A DNA stretch of 64,000 nt from Bradyrhizobium manausense (GCF_018129685.1 NZ_JAFCLG010000026.1:1-64000), one strand, 5' to 3'; counted from the stretch's first letter, positions 37,637 to 46,374 are shown. Numbers and translations are program-made. Notes: generated by a model from the letters alone, not told the origin.

Positions 37637-38179
37637 TTACCCGCGCTGCGCGGTCCGTACAAAGCCCCAGGCGGCGATTGCGGACATCAGCAGCGAGATC
37701 AGCACGTTGTAGCCGGCGAGCGACAGGCCAAGGAAGCGCCATTGCACCTCGTCGCAGCGCACCACCTTGACGGTGTCGAGCCGCGACAGCAGATCGCCGG
37801 CGCTGCCGAGATTGACGACCGGACCGGTGCAGTCGGTCGGCCCCTTCCAGAACCCCCATTCGACGCCGGAATGATAGGTGCCGAGGCCGGCATTGGCGAG
37901 CGTCGCCAGCGCCAGGATCGCAAGCCCCGCCAGCAGCAGCGGCCGCGGCGCGCCGCTCCGCGCAGCGAGCACGGTGAGCAGGCCGAGCGGGATCGCAAGA
38001 TAATAGGCGTAGCGCTGCTCCAGGCAGAGCGGGCAGGGCAGGATGTCCAGGACGAGCTGGAAAAACCAGGCGCCTGCAATCGTCGCCGCCGCGATCAGGG
38101 CGACGGCCAGCGAGGCCGTCAGCGCGGGGCCGCCGGCGGCGGTGCGAAATGCGGGTATTGCGGCGCTCTGGGTCGTCAC
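37637..38179 (-). CDS. dsbB: Disulfide bond formation protein B family
   Basis: 180 residues from GTG at 38179 (AGAGG upstream); longer in-frame starts run through the tRNA gene and are rejected, while an ATG at 38289 remains possible. Four membrane segments. The first periplasmic cysteine pair is DILPCPLCLEQRYAY (CPLC). The second pair is one Cys in PTDCTGP and one in VVRCDEVQWRFLG. It should reoxidise DsbA and pass electrons to quinone in the inner membrane. No dsbA lies nearby in the window. Confidence 0.88.
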   Translation of the reverse strand: MTTQSAAIPAFRTAAGGPALTASLAVALIAAATIAGAWFFQLVLDILPCPLCLEQRYAYYLAIPLGLLTVLAARSGAPRPLLLAGLAILALATLANAGLGTYHSGVEWGFWKGPTDCTGPVVNLGSAGDLLSRLDTVKVVRCDEVQWRFLGLSLAGYNVLISLLMSAIAAWGFVRTAQRG

Positions 38180-38336
38180 GGCGGCCTCTTCGGATGGGGT
38201 CGTGGCGCTAAGGCTGTAATCCGCGACCGAGCCCCTGTCGAGAACGTCAGGGATCACTTTGGCGCGGGTTGACCCGGCTTTTTCCATGGCTATAGTCCGC
38301 CGGCTTCGCGACGCCCTCACCGGGGGCCGACCGAGG

Positions 38337-38421
38337 GCCCCTGTGGCGGAATTGGTAGACGCGCTCGACTCAAAATCGAGTTCCGCAAGGAGTGCTGGTT
38401 CGATTCCGGCCAGGGGCACCA
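38337..38421 (+). tRNA. tRNA-Leu (anticodon CAA)
   Basis: 85 nt. Acceptor stem GCCCCTG (38337-38343) pairs with CAGGGGC (38411-38417), then discriminator A and encoded CCA. Anticodon stem ctcga / tcgag encloses ctCAAaa, reading UUG. A long variable arm (ttccgcaaggagtgct region) and the T arm ggttcgattccggcc support class II tRNA-Leu. Confidence 0.95.
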
Positions 38422-38551
38422 CGCTCCGCCCATTCGGGCTTCGCGTGGCGCGGCCATGCAAAATCGCCGGAAGCGACACGTGTCCCGACGACCTGCGCCA
38501 CAGCGTCTTCAAATATTCGACCAACGACCGCCGCTCGTCAGCTCAGGGCCG

Positions 38552-38686
38552 ATGACGCCGGGCGGGAGTTTCCTGATGTCGCGCATGACGGTCAACATCG
38601 AAATCGCGACAGGAAGCAGGCGCATTCTGGAATATCTGTTCTCGCCTCTCGTCGAGACGGCTTCCGAAGCCTTCAAGGAAAGGTAA
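38552..38686 (+). pseudogene. C-terminal remnant of a HlyD-type secretion adaptor
   Basis: About 44 codons ending in TAA read LMSRMTVNIEIATGSRRILE, then YLFSPLVETASEAFKER. This is the conserved C-terminus of type I secretion membrane-fusion proteins (pattern PGM.V...I.TG.R....YL..P). The upstream part of the gene is missing; the tRNA-Leu lies 130 bp before. The PG of the usual PGM motif has become SR. Likely a leftover of a deletion or integration at the tRNA. Confidence 0.6.
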
Positions 38687-39173
38687 GGCGGCGTCGCAAA
38701 TTTGCGGCAACTGGCGCGGCCCGATCGTAGGCCGTAACCATTGTATAGTTCTTGCGCGGGCCCGACACGACGTGGCGAATGACAAAGCTGCCGTCGGAGC
38801 GGAACGTGTAGGTCGACTGATAATGGTCGAGATTGCACAGATGACTCGCCCTGCCGTTCAACGCGCCGGCTTCGGATGCCGACAGTGAGATCGCGTGGAA
38901 CGGCCGCAACGGGGTCTCCTTGAAGAGAACCTCGAATCCCCGCTCGGTTCTGCGGAAGACGTACTCGCGAGAGGCCTCGAGCTCAGTGCCGTTGCGGAGC
39001 CTCAAGCGTCCCTGTTCGCGATAGGCCAGGCTCTTCGAGTCCAACGGCGTGAAGGTCGCAAGGCCCTGCATGCACCCCTGGCCTTCGATCGCCCGCTCGA
39101 ACGACCACGCGCCGGCCAGCCGCGCCATCACCTCGCAGGCCGCGCCCCAACCATCGATCGCCGTTTCGTTCAT
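38673..39173 (-). CDS. DUF6314 family protein
   Basis: A 166-residue soluble protein. It begins with an LAGAWSFERAIEGQG segment and has E-Y.F-like strands (LEASREYVFRRTERGFEVLF). The characteristic block is HLCNLDHYQSTYTFRSDGSF, then SGPRKNYTMVTAYDR, matching DUF6314, a lipocalin-like barrel in appearance. Function unknown. Its 3' end overlaps the HlyD remnant by 14 bp on the opposite strand. Confidence 0.75.
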   Translation of the reverse strand: MNETAIDGWGAACEVMARLAGAWSFERAIEGQGCMQGLATFTPLDSKSLAYREQGRLRLRNGTELEASREYVFRRTERGFEVLFKETPLRPFHAISLSASEAGALNGRASHLCNLDHYQSTYTFRSDGSFVIRHVVSGPRKNYTMVTAYDRAAPVAANLRRRLTFP

Positions 39174-39275
39174 GTCCTTCTCAACCCGACAGCGCTCCGC
39201 CGGGACTGCGCGTTCGACTTCGCCGCTCCATTACCTATATCCTGGGCGAACGCGTGTCGATGCAGCGAGCAGGTG

Positions 39276-39521
39276 ATGGCCAGGAGACACACGACCGGAC
39301 CCACGACCGAAACGGATGCCGACGACCTGCCGCGTTACTTCGTCTGGGTCCGGGGCCTCGAGGGGCCCGAGCCGCAGAAATGGGGCGAGATGGAGTTCGG
39401 TATCGGCGACTGGAAGCGTCCGCTCGTGCTTGCCTGGCTGGAACTGCCGGCTGACGAACGGCGCCTGCCGCTGTCGATGCTGGCGCGGCGCTATCCGCCG
39501 CCGCGGGTGGAGTCGTTGTAG
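39276..39521 (+). CDS. Small conserved-looking hypothetical protein
   Basis: 81 residues from the ATG at 39276, preceded by AGCAGG. The N-terminus is Thr/Asp-rich. The core RYFVWVRGLEGPEPQKWGEM, then GIGDWKRPLVLAWLELP, is Trp-rich and looks structured. It ends with a proline-rich tail. No domain recognised. It lies between the divergent DUF6314 gene and a convergent AraC regulator. Confidence 0.55.
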   Translation: MARRHTTGPTTETDADDLPRYFVWVRGLEGPEPQKWGEMEFGIGDWKRPLVLAWLELPADERRLPLSMLARRYPPPRVESL

Positions 39522-39529
39522 GCGCGGCC

Positions 39530-40489
39530 TCACCTGCCCCGCGCCGCCGTCGGCGTCAGGCCGAACCTGCGGCGAAAGCACCGGTTGAAATAGGATAGAT
39601 CGTTGAAGCCGCAGGCAAAGGCGATGTCGCTGATGCGTCCATCGCGATCGACGAGCAGATCGGCGGCCTTGCGCAGCCGCAATTCGGTCAGGCGCGTGGT
39701 GAAGCTGGCACCGGCCTCGAACAAGAGCTCGTTGACGTAACGCTCGGAAAGGCCGGCCGCGATGGCCAGCTTCTGCGCGGAAAAATCCGGCTCGTGGAAG
39801 CGCGCCTCCAGAATCGACAGCACGGCTTTCAGCCGCACTGCGCGCAGGCCCCGCCGTCGTGCCGCCGCGGCAACGTCGCTGCGCGCCCCCAAACCGATCG
39901 CGGCGAGATCCATCAAATGGGTTGCGATCGCCATGCCGGCCTCGTCGGCGGCGGCGGGATGGCGCAGCAGCAGATCGCTGTAATCCATCGCCAGCGACAG
40001 CGCGCCGCCGGCCTCGAGTTCGCGGCCGACGAGGCTGTCCACATCGTTGACCATCGCACGCAACGAATCCACCGGCAGATGTACGTTGGTGAAGCGCTTC
40101 CGGCTCGCGCCGTCGGCGGCGAAAAACGGCTCGTCGAGCTTGAGCAGCACGATCGATCCCGGCCGCATGGTGAACTCGCGGCCGCGATGGATCACCTGCG
40201 AGGGACGATCGCCGGTATTGCGCGCCAGGCAAAAGCGGTCGTCGCCGGTCTCGACCACCTGGCGCTTTTCGCGCCGCACCGTGACGAAGCTGCCGTCGCA
40301 GCGGCCAAGCAAGGTTGTGCCGATATGGATCGAGTTCATCGCGGCGCGAAACGGCACGTCGGAGGCCGGATCGAGCTCGCCGGTATTGGAAAAATGCTCG
40401 AACAGCTCGGCGAAGCGGATGAAGCGCTGCCGCTCCGACAGGTCCGGCGGCAGCATCTCGGTCGACAACGACTTCCTGATGACAGACAT
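39530..40489 (-). CDS. AraC-family transcriptional regulator
   Basis: 319 residues from the ATG at 40489 (TTG at 40531 would add 14). The N-terminal ~200 residues resemble the AraC-binding-like domain (FRAAMNSIHIGTTLLGRCDG, VIHRGREFTMRPGSIVLL). The C-terminal double HTH reads FSAQKLAIAAGLSERYVNEL and ISDIAFACGFNDLSYFNRCF, then RRRFGLTP. No ribosome site is obvious for either start. The target is unknown; nearest genes are small hypotheticals. Confidence 0.85.
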   Translation of the reverse strand: MSVIRKSLSTEMLPPDLSERQRFIRFAELFEHFSNTGELDPASDVPFRAAMNSIHIGTTLLGRCDGSFVTVRREKRQVVETGDDRFCLARNTGDRPSQVIHRGREFTMRPGSIVLLKLDEPFFAADGASRKRFTNVHLPVDSLRAMVNDVDSLVGRELEAGGALSLAMDYSDLLLRHPAAADEAGMAIATHLMDLAAIGLGARSDVAAAARRRGLRAVRLKAVLSILEARFHEPDFSAQKLAIAAGLSERYVNELLFEAGASFTTRLTELRLRKAADLLVDRDGRISDIAFACGFNDLSYFNRCFRRRFGLTPTAARGR

Positions 40490-40790
40490 CGAGAACGGCT
40501 TTTCGAGAATGGCTTTTCCGAGCTTCTTCAAAAAACGACTTGGGCGCTCTCCGAGCCTTGCAGGCTGGACATGAACGCCCGCTGAAACCTGCGCGCCAAG
40601 CTATCAGCACGCCGACTTGAATCAAGTCGCGCCGGTCAGTCCAAGCCGCAGGCCGGCCGGCGCCGGACAGTCCAAGACGGCCGGACGCCCTCATTCTATT
40701 CAATCAGCGGATGCGAGGTCCCGCCACACGTGAATCGCGTCCGGGCAACCGGGCGGCCCCAGCCTGACGCCCGCTGGAGGAGACAACGAC
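40490..40790. other. Intergenic region, no gene recognised
   Basis: This 301-bp divergent gap lies between the AraC gene and the small exported protein. It contains ggccggccggcgccgg-type GC-rich sequence and the GGAGGAG ribosome site for 40791. No palindrome or gene was identified. Confidence 0.45.
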
Positions 40791-41033
40791 ATGCGAACCT
40801 CTCTCACCCGCAGCTTCGTGCTCGGCGGCGCCATCGCAACCAGCCTCTGCATCGGCTATGCGCTCGGCGCGCAACCGCACATGGACGAGGCGCTGGCGAT
40901 CCTGCAATCGGCCCGCGCGGAGCTTGCCAAGGCCGAGCCCAACAAGGGCGGCCATCGCGAACGGGCGCTCGGGCTGATCGACCAGGCCATGGCCGAGGTC
41001 CGCGCCGGCATCGCGTTCGCAGCCACCCATTGA
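40791..41033 (+). CDS. Small exported hypothetical protein
   Basis: 80 residues; GGAGGAG lies 9-10 nt before the ATG. The N-terminal signal/anchor is MRTSLTRSFVLGGAIATSLC. The mature part is one or two amphipathic helices (MDEALAILQSARAELAKAEP, RERALGLIDQAMAEVRAGI), reminiscent of small tetratricopeptide-like or coiled helical hairpins. Function unknown. It is 26 bp ahead of a second small secreted protein gene, so the two may share a transcript. Confidence 0.7.
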   Translation: MRTSLTRSFVLGGAIATSLCIGYALGAQPHMDEALAILQSARAELAKAEPNKGGHRERALGLIDQAMAEVRAGIAFAATH

Positions 41034-41059
41034 TGCGGCAAGATGCAGGACCACACATC

Positions 41060-41311
41060 ATGATACGAATCGCCTTCGCCGCGGCGCTCGCGCTCGGCGC
41101 GATCGCCAGCTCTGCCCAGGCCATGCCGCTGGCGCCGTACGGCGCACAGGGACGTGGCGATGTCATCGCTGTCGCCGGCGGCTGCGGCACCGGCTGGCAC
41201 CGCGGCCCCTATGGCGGCTGCCTGAGAAACTACGCCGACCCCGCCGCGCATGCCTGCCCGCGCGGCTACCATATCGGGCCCGGCGGCGGATGCCGCGGCA
41301 ATGGAAAATAA
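41060..41311 (+). CDS. GCG_CRPN-type small secreted protein
   Basis: 83 residues with a clear signal peptide (MIRIAFAAALALGAIASSAQ, then A-M). The mature part has GGCGTGWHRGPYGGCLRNY, then CPRGYHIGPGGGCRGNG, a Cys/Gly-rich pattern known as the GCG_CRPN prefix in rhizobia. The gene is followed 29 bp later by a hairpin terminator. Function unknown; the cysteine spacing suggests disulfide-stabilised loops or metal binding outside the cytoplasm. Confidence 0.8.
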   Translation: MIRIAFAAALALGAIASSAQAMPLAPYGAQGRGDVIAVAGGCGTGWHRGPYGGCLRNYADPAAHACPRGYHIGPGGGCRGNGK

Positions 41312-41340
41312 GAGCCCTCCGCGGCTTCGCAACACAGGGA

Positions 41341-41367
41341 TGCCCGGGCTCGCCCGGGCATTTCTCT
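41341..41367 (+). terminator. Rho-independent terminator
   Basis: TGCCCGGG-CTCG-CCCGGGCA is a perfect 8-bp stem followed by tttctctt. It ends the transcript of the two small exported protein genes. Confidence 0.85.
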
Positions 41368-41370
41368 TGT

Positions 41371-41403
41371 CGGCCTCTTACCGGCTTCTTGCCGGCTTCT
41401 TGC
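41371..41403. repeat. Short 11-bp tandem repeat
   Basis: Three tandem units cggc(c/t)tctta/tgc occur right after the terminator: cggcctcttac, cggcttcttgc, cggcttcttgc. A simple-sequence tract in non-coding DNA. Confidence 0.7.
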
Positions 41404-41675
41404 CGGCCGCTCCGCGGATGGCGGACGCGGCGTCGCCGCTGCTCCCTCGCTCTGCTCGGAGCGCAGCGCGGCAAACAAATTCGATATTTTGTGACATAGC
41501 ACACTTGTACAACGAAAGATTGCGAGGCAGTTTAAGCACGCGATCCGCATAGGCATTGCCACCCAACATTGCATTCGTGGCAATCGCAGATTTTTTTGAT
41601 CGACCGGTCACGCTCGGAGATGCCGACCCTGGCCGACGAACAGCTGTGCTCACTTGAGATTTTTGGAGCGCACGT
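41404..41675. other. Intergenic region before the peptidase/patatin module
   Basis: It contains an AT-rich stretch (attcgatattttgtgacata and onward) that probably holds the promoter for 41676. No gene or clear promoter hexamers were identified. Base composition drops compared with the flanks. Confidence 0.45.
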
Positions 41676-43082
41676 ATGAGCAACGATTGGAGGCCCGCAA
41701 GGAGCCTTGAAGTCCTGCTGAGGCAGGTCAACGAGATGGCGCCGGGTCGCGACAAATCGAGCGACGGAATGCTCGGCGACCAATCCCATCAAATGCGCAC
41801 ATCCGATCACAACCCCGACGCCAATGGCGTGGTGACCGCGATCGACATCACCCATGATCCGGCACATGGCGTCGATGCGGGCGATCTGGCGGAAACGCTC
41901 CGCCAGTCGCAGGACAAGCGCATCAAGTACATCATCTCCAATCGCCGGATCGCCTCGAGCGTCGTCTCACCCTGGCAATGGCGTCCCTACAGCGGCCCAA
42001 ATGCTCACGAGCATCATGTTCATGTCTCCGTCATGGACACACCGAGCCTCTATGACGATACGACAGCCTGGCAGATCGATCCCAACCTCATGCGGCGGGC
42101 GAAGATCGTTCCCGAAGCGGTGGCCGGCAGCACGACCCGTTGCATCAACATCACGGCAACTGAATTCGGCGGCAGCGCCGACAAGGACCAGAAGAGCGCC
42201 TATGACGGCCACCACATCGATGATGTCGAGCTTGGCGTCGCCCTGCCGGCTCGTTTCTCCGGACCGCGCCCTCAGGTTCGGGTCACGAACAGGGCGAACG
42301 GCAAGTCGGTGGTCTGCAACATCGTCGATGTCGGACCGTGGAACATCCGCGATCCCTATTGGGAGAAGGGCGCAAGGCCGCAAGCCGAGTCCGGCACCGA
42401 CCTGACGGGACGCAAGACCAACGGCGCCGGCATCGACCTGACGCCGGGCGCGGCGCGCGCGATCGGCATCCCGGGCAAGGGCGTTGTCGATTGGGAATTC
42501 GTCGGCGCAGGGCAAGGTCCGCAGGCAAACCCGGACGCTGTGCTGGCAATTGTCGCACTGCTACAAAAAATCGCGAAGGACGGAGCCATCAAGATGCCGC
42601 TTTCATCCGACGACGTCAGCACCCTTCTCCAGCAGCTGATCAAGATTCTCGGCGGTCAAAATCCAGCGCCCGGGCCGGCGGCTCCGGCGCCCGCACCGGC
42701 TCCTGACCCTGCGGCCGATCCTACCGCGGCGATCATTGACCTGATCGCCAAGCTGATCGTGCCGGCGATCAGCAAGCAGATTCCGCAGCTCGGTCAGGTG
42801 AATGGCGCGCTGGGACAGACGATCGGCGATCTCCTCAACGGCAAGAAGACCGCGATCGGAATCTTCGGCAGCCTCGCCTCGTGGCTTGCGCCGATCATCG
42901 GCTCTCTCTTCAGTGGCTCCGGCGTGGCGGCCGGCCTGGGGGCGGGAGCTGGCGCAGGCGCACTGGGGCTCGTTCCGCAGATCGGCGTGCCGATCTTCAT
43001 TGCCATGACGCTCTGGGGAATCCTCGGCAAGATGGAGAAGTGGAACCAGGGCAACGTCCCTTTATCGCAGCCGCCGAAATAG
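41676..43082 (+). CDS. M15-type peptidase plus double-psi-barrel protein with hydrophobic C-terminus
   Basis: 468 residues. Residues ~25-120 resemble a zinc D,D-peptidase/endolysin of the M15 group: SDHNP (H45), VTAIDITHD (D57) and HEHHVHVSV (H114/H116). Residues ~155-280 look like an RlpA/expansin-type double-psi beta-barrel: ATEFGGSAD, NIVDVGPWNIRD, AGIDLTPGAARAIGIPG. A Pro/Ala linker (~329-350, PAPGPAAPAPAPAP) leads to a hydrophobic, Gly-rich end (~395-450, GVAAGLGAGAGAGALGLVPQ) that could insert in a membrane. There is no N-terminal signal peptide. Possible peptidoglycan-acting effector or lysin. Followed 38 bp later by the patatin gene. Confidence 0.75.
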   Translation: MSNDWRPARSLEVLLRQVNEMAPGRDKSSDGMLGDQSHQMRTSDHNPDANGVVTAIDITHDPAHGVDAGDLAETLRQSQDKRIKYIISNRRIASSVVSPWQWRPYSGPNAHEHHVHVSVMDTPSLYDDTTAWQIDPNLMRRAKIVPEAVAGSTTRCINITATEFGGSADKDQKSAYDGHHIDDVELGVALPARFSGPRPQVRVTNRANGKSVVCNIVDVGPWNIRDPYWEKGARPQAESGTDLTGRKTNGAGIDLTPGAARAIGIPGKGVVDWEFVGAGQGPQANPDAVLAIVALLQKIAKDGAIKMPLSSDDVSTLLQQLIKILGGQNPAPGPAAPAPAPAPDPAADPTAAIIDLIAKLIVPAISKQIPQLGQVNGALGQTIGDLLNGKKTAIGIFGSLASWLAPIIGSLFSGSGVAAGLGAGAGAGALGLVPQIGVPIFIAMTLWGILGKMEKWNQGNVPLSQPPK

Positions 43083-43120
43083 CAGGCGGGGAGCCGAGGC
43101 GGCATCACGGAGGTGGGGGC

Positions 43121-45775
43121 ATGACCGACTATTTTACGAAGGCTCAGGCCGAAGATCTCATTACGGAGGAAAAAGCCTTCATCGCGAGCAGCCGCGCGCG
43201 GGATGGGCGAACAGATTGGTATGGGCTCGCGCTCTCCGGCGGCGGCATCCGATCGGCAATCTTTGGTCTTGGCGCGCTCCAGGCGCTCGCGGCCAAGAAC
43301 GTCATGCCGAGCTTCGACTATATGTCGACCGTATCCGGCGGCGGCTATGTCGCTGCCGCACTGCAATGGCTCTGGCGAAACGATCCTGCCACCGGATCGT
43401 CAGAAGCAGGTTTTCCCTTTGGAGCCACACGCGAATATCGCTGCGGCGAAGACGCCAAGGACAAGCGGCTCGCCTATCTTCGCTCGCACGGGCAATACCT
43501 TATCCCGGACGAGCATCTGTCGATCTGGTCGCTGAGCGCCGTGGTCACTCGCACCCTGTTTCTGAACCTTTCGGTCTGGCTGCCGATCGGCGCGCTGGCC
43601 TATATCGTCATGATGCTGCTGTCCCGGCTGCTCGAAAAGATTCCATACATCGACAAGCTTCCCAATCTCCTGGCATTCGTGATGGCCTCGCGGTGGCGGA
43701 ACGACTGCGAAGGCGATGCGCTGGCGATTTGCAAGGGCGCGGCCGAGACGGCTGCCGCGGCGGCTTCGGCAGCGCATATTCCGGGCGGAGCCCAGATCTG
43801 CACGGCGGCGACCAGCCTGGCAGCCAAAGCGATGCAGCCAGCTTGTTTTTGGAAGCTCGACCTTTTTTTCGAAATCTGCCTGGTGGCGGCTATGCTGTGG
43901 ATCGCCCGCTTCGCGCTGTGGGCGATCGGGTTCTCGATCGATACCCGGATATCTCCGAAGCAGGACGTAACGCCGAACCCCCGCCTGCGCCTGCTGTGCG
44001 GTGCACTTTCGCTGTTCTGCGGCTTGGTCTTTTTGAGACTGACCCTCTGGTTCTTGTTCACGAATGAGCCGGTTTTAGATCCCTTCAGCTTCGCCGTCGG
44101 GATCCTGTTCCTCGTCTTTGCCTACCTGGCGGGCGTTCTCTATCGGCTTCAGAAGGCGAACCGGACGGTCTCTGCGAACTACAACTGGCGGCGCCTGTTC
44201 GAGGTCAAGGCCGGATGGTCGCTGCCTTGGATCACCATCCTGATCGCACTCGGCACGATCCCCGTCATTCCCTATCTGCTGATCAACAAAGCCGGCTTCG
44301 CTGTAAAAGCGGGCGCAGCTGTCGCCTCGCTCGCGAGCGGGCTCTATGCGGCCGTATTCGGCCATCAGGCACAGGCTTCACAAAGCGCACCGACGGATCT
44401 CAGCAGGTGGATCCTGATGGTCGCCTCGGCGATCTTCATCTACTCCATCGCGGTCGTCGCCTACGCCATCGCGCAGTTCTGGCTCGACCCGAACTTTCTG
44501 CTGGATTCAAGCGATGCCGAGCTCGCATCCAATCTGATCCGCGCCGGCATCACGGCTTGGGTTTGCGTCGCGCTCCTGATGGCATCATTCACGAACATCA
44601 ACTATGTCGGGTTGCATCGCTTCTATCGAGATCGCCTGATGGAAGCGTTCATGCCCTCGGACGATGCGGTCCGGCGCAATGTCATCGATTTTTCGCCATT
44701 CGCCGACCGGCTTTCGATCGCCGATCTGTGGCCGCCGCCGCGGAATCCAGCCACGCCCGCGCAGCCGCGCGACATTCCCTACCCTATCGTCAACACCAAC
44801 GTGATCATGATGAATGATTCCGACCGCTTGCTGTCATGGCGAGGTGGCGACAACTTCATCGTGAGCCCCTTGTTCGTCGGCTCGGCTGCGACCGGATGGG
44901 AGCGAACGCGCAACTACATCAGCAAGAACGGACCGATCTCGGTGCCCTCGGCGGTGGCGGCCTCGGGCGCAGCCATCAACGCAAACGCGGCCTATGTCGG
45001 CGCCGGCGTCACGCGCGACCGGCTGGTCTCGATCGTCCTGGTGCTGCTCAATCTTCGGCTCGGCATGTGGGCGACGCGTCCTGATGATCATGGTCCCGGT
45101 CGCCTGAAGCGCGAGCCCAACCATTGGTCACCCGGCTTTCGCTACGGCCTGACCCGTTCGGGCTATCGGTCCGACAGCACTTTCGTCGAACTCACCGATG
45201 GCGGTCATTTCGACAATTCGGGCATCTACGAGCTCGTGCGCAGGAAATGCGCGGTCATCGTCGCGATCGACGGCGAGGAGGATCCAAGCATGGCGCTGCC
45301 GGCTCTCTATTCGGTGGTTCAACGCGTCCGCGAGGATTTCAAGGCCAAGATCGACCTGAACGGGGTCTTGGACGAACTCATTCCGGAGAAGGGCAAAGGC
45401 TATCCGGAGGGCGTCAGCTTCGTCACGCGCCCCTATTTCGTCGCCCCGATCACCTACGATGGCGGCAGCAGCGGTGTCCTGATCTACGTGAAGCTCTCGC
45501 TCGCACAGGGACTGGGGTTCGACGCCCTGGGCTACCGCGCCCAGCACACGGATTTCCCACACCAGCCAACCCTGGATCAGTTCTTCGTGCCCGAGCAGGT
45601 CGAGGCATACCGCAGCGTCGGCTTCCTGAACATGGACAAGGCGATCGGCGAGCTCAATCTCGGCCCTGGTCATATCGATACAAACGCGGTGGTTACGGCG
45701 TATCAAAACCGGCCGCAGCCACAGCCCCCCGCGCAGCCATCACCCCCGGCGACTCCGGCGCGGCCTAATCCGTAG
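43121..45775 (+). CDS. Large membrane-associated patatin-like phospholipase
   Basis: 884 residues from the ATG at 43121 (GGAGGTGGGGG upstream). The patatin fold is split. The N-terminal part has the oxyanion loop LSGGGIRSAIFGLGALQALA (40-42 GGG) and nucleophile S72 in YMSTVSGGGYVAAAL. Then come about 6-8 predicted membrane segments (~150-520). The C-terminal part carries the catalytic Asp in TDGGHFDNSGIYELVRR (D693). The tail is Pro-rich (PQPQPPAQPSPPATPARP). The nucleophile elbow reads T-V-S-G-G rather than G-x-S-x-G. It likely hydrolyses acyl esters of membrane lipids; it may be an effector or a housekeeping lipase. Presumed operon with the M15-like gene. Confidence 0.85.
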   Translation: MTDYFTKAQAEDLITEEKAFIASSRARDGRTDWYGLALSGGGIRSAIFGLGALQALAAKNVMPSFDYMSTVSGGGYVAAALQWLWRNDPATGSSEAGFPFGATREYRCGEDAKDKRLAYLRSHGQYLIPDEHLSIWSLSAVVTRTLFLNLSVWLPIGALAYIVMMLLSRLLEKIPYIDKLPNLLAFVMASRWRNDCEGDALAICKGAAETAAAAASAAHIPGGAQICTAATSLAAKAMQPACFWKLDLFFEICLVAAMLWIARFALWAIGFSIDTRISPKQDVTPNPRLRLLCGALSLFCGLVFLRLTLWFLFTNEPVLDPFSFAVGILFLVFAYLAGVLYRLQKANRTVSANYNWRRLFEVKAGWSLPWITILIALGTIPVIPYLLINKAGFAVKAGAAVASLASGLYAAVFGHQAQASQSAPTDLSRWILMVASAIFIYSIAVVAYAIAQFWLDPNFLLDSSDAELASNLIRAGITAWVCVALLMASFTNINYVGLHRFYRDRLMEAFMPSDDAVRRNVIDFSPFADRLSIADLWPPPRNPATPAQPRDIPYPIVNTNVIMMNDSDRLLSWRGGDNFIVSPLFVGSAATGWERTRNYISKNGPISVPSAVAASGAAINANAAYVGAGVTRDRLVSIVLVLLNLRLGMWATRPDDHGPGRLKREPNHWSPGFRYGLTRSGYRSDSTFVELTDGGHFDNSGIYELVRRKCAVIVAIDGEEDPSMALPALYSVVQRVREDFKAKIDLNGVLDELIPEKGKGYPEGVSFVTRPYFVAPITYDGGSSGVLIYVKLSLAQGLGFDALGYRAQHTDFPHQPTLDQFFVPEQVEAYRSVGFLNMDKAIGELNLGPGHIDTNAVVTAYQNRPQPQPPAQPSPPATPARPNP

Positions 45776-45801
45776 GACGACCGATGTTACGGTCATTGGA
45801 C

Positions 45802-46374
45802 TTAGGCCGGAAGACAGAAGACGAAGAGCAGAAACATCGGCAGGCATATCGTCGCGCCGACGACGATTTCCATGCGCCGTGCCAATTCGCGAGAATCAGA
45901 TTCGCGTCTGCTGTGCCGATCTCTGCGCCAAACCGCGATCGCCCAGACCGCCACGAATGACATCGCGACATAGATGATCGTTAGCAATGCGAATGCCGTC
46001 AGGTTCAGGCCGAAGGTCTCGTAAATCGGATCGTCGATCGAGCGCGACACCATCGCTATCTGTGCGGCGGCATAGAGGATGAGGGACACGATCCAGACGG
46101 ACGATAGTCGAGCATACCTGACCGCGGCTGGGTCGCGATGGTGAGGGGATGGCGGCAGAATGAGAGCCAAGGCCGCATAGACGACGAGGGGGACGAGACC
46201 CAACACAATGAGCCAAGCATCGAGCATGGGCTCGTCCACGCCCCATGTCAGCTTGCGATCGACCACGAAAATTGCGCATCCCGCTGCCATGGATACGACA
46301 AGGGCCGCGAAATGGCCGCCACCGAGTGCCGGGCTGGGACGAGGCTGCACCGATTGAACGAGGGTGTCACTCAT
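45802..46374 (-). CDS. Multi-TM membrane protein of unknown function
   Basis: 190 residues with about five hydrophobic segments (FAALVVSMAAGCAIFVV, AWLIVLGLVPLVVYAALALI, VWIVSLILYAAAQIAMV, LTAFALLTIIYVAMSFVAVW, VVGATICLPMFLLFVFCL) and a basic cytoplasmic loop (WRRDRHSRRESDSRELARRM). No family recognised. Convergent with the patatin gene, 26 bp apart, and downstream of the secreted protein gene on the same strand. It may be an immunity- or partner-like protein, but nothing in the sequence proves this. Confidence 0.7.
   Translation of the reverse strand: MSDTLVQSVQPRPSPALGGGHFAALVVSMAAGCAIFVVDRKLTWGVDEPMLDAWLIVLGLVPLVVYAALALILPPSPHHRDPAAVRYARLSSVWIVSLILYAAAQIAMVSRSIDDPIYETFGLNLTAFALLTIIYVAMSFVAVWAIAVWRRDRHSRRESDSRELARRMEIVVGATICLPMFLLFVFCLPA

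Noticed and set aside
38180..38524. Longer DsbB starting upstream of the tRNA
   Set aside because: The extension would translate the complete tRNA-Leu gene; DsbB relatives start close to the first membrane segment.
41676..45775. Prophage lysis cassette
   Set aside because: No holin, tail, capsid or integrase genes are present in the window, and the patatin is far larger than phage lipases, so a prophage label is not supported.
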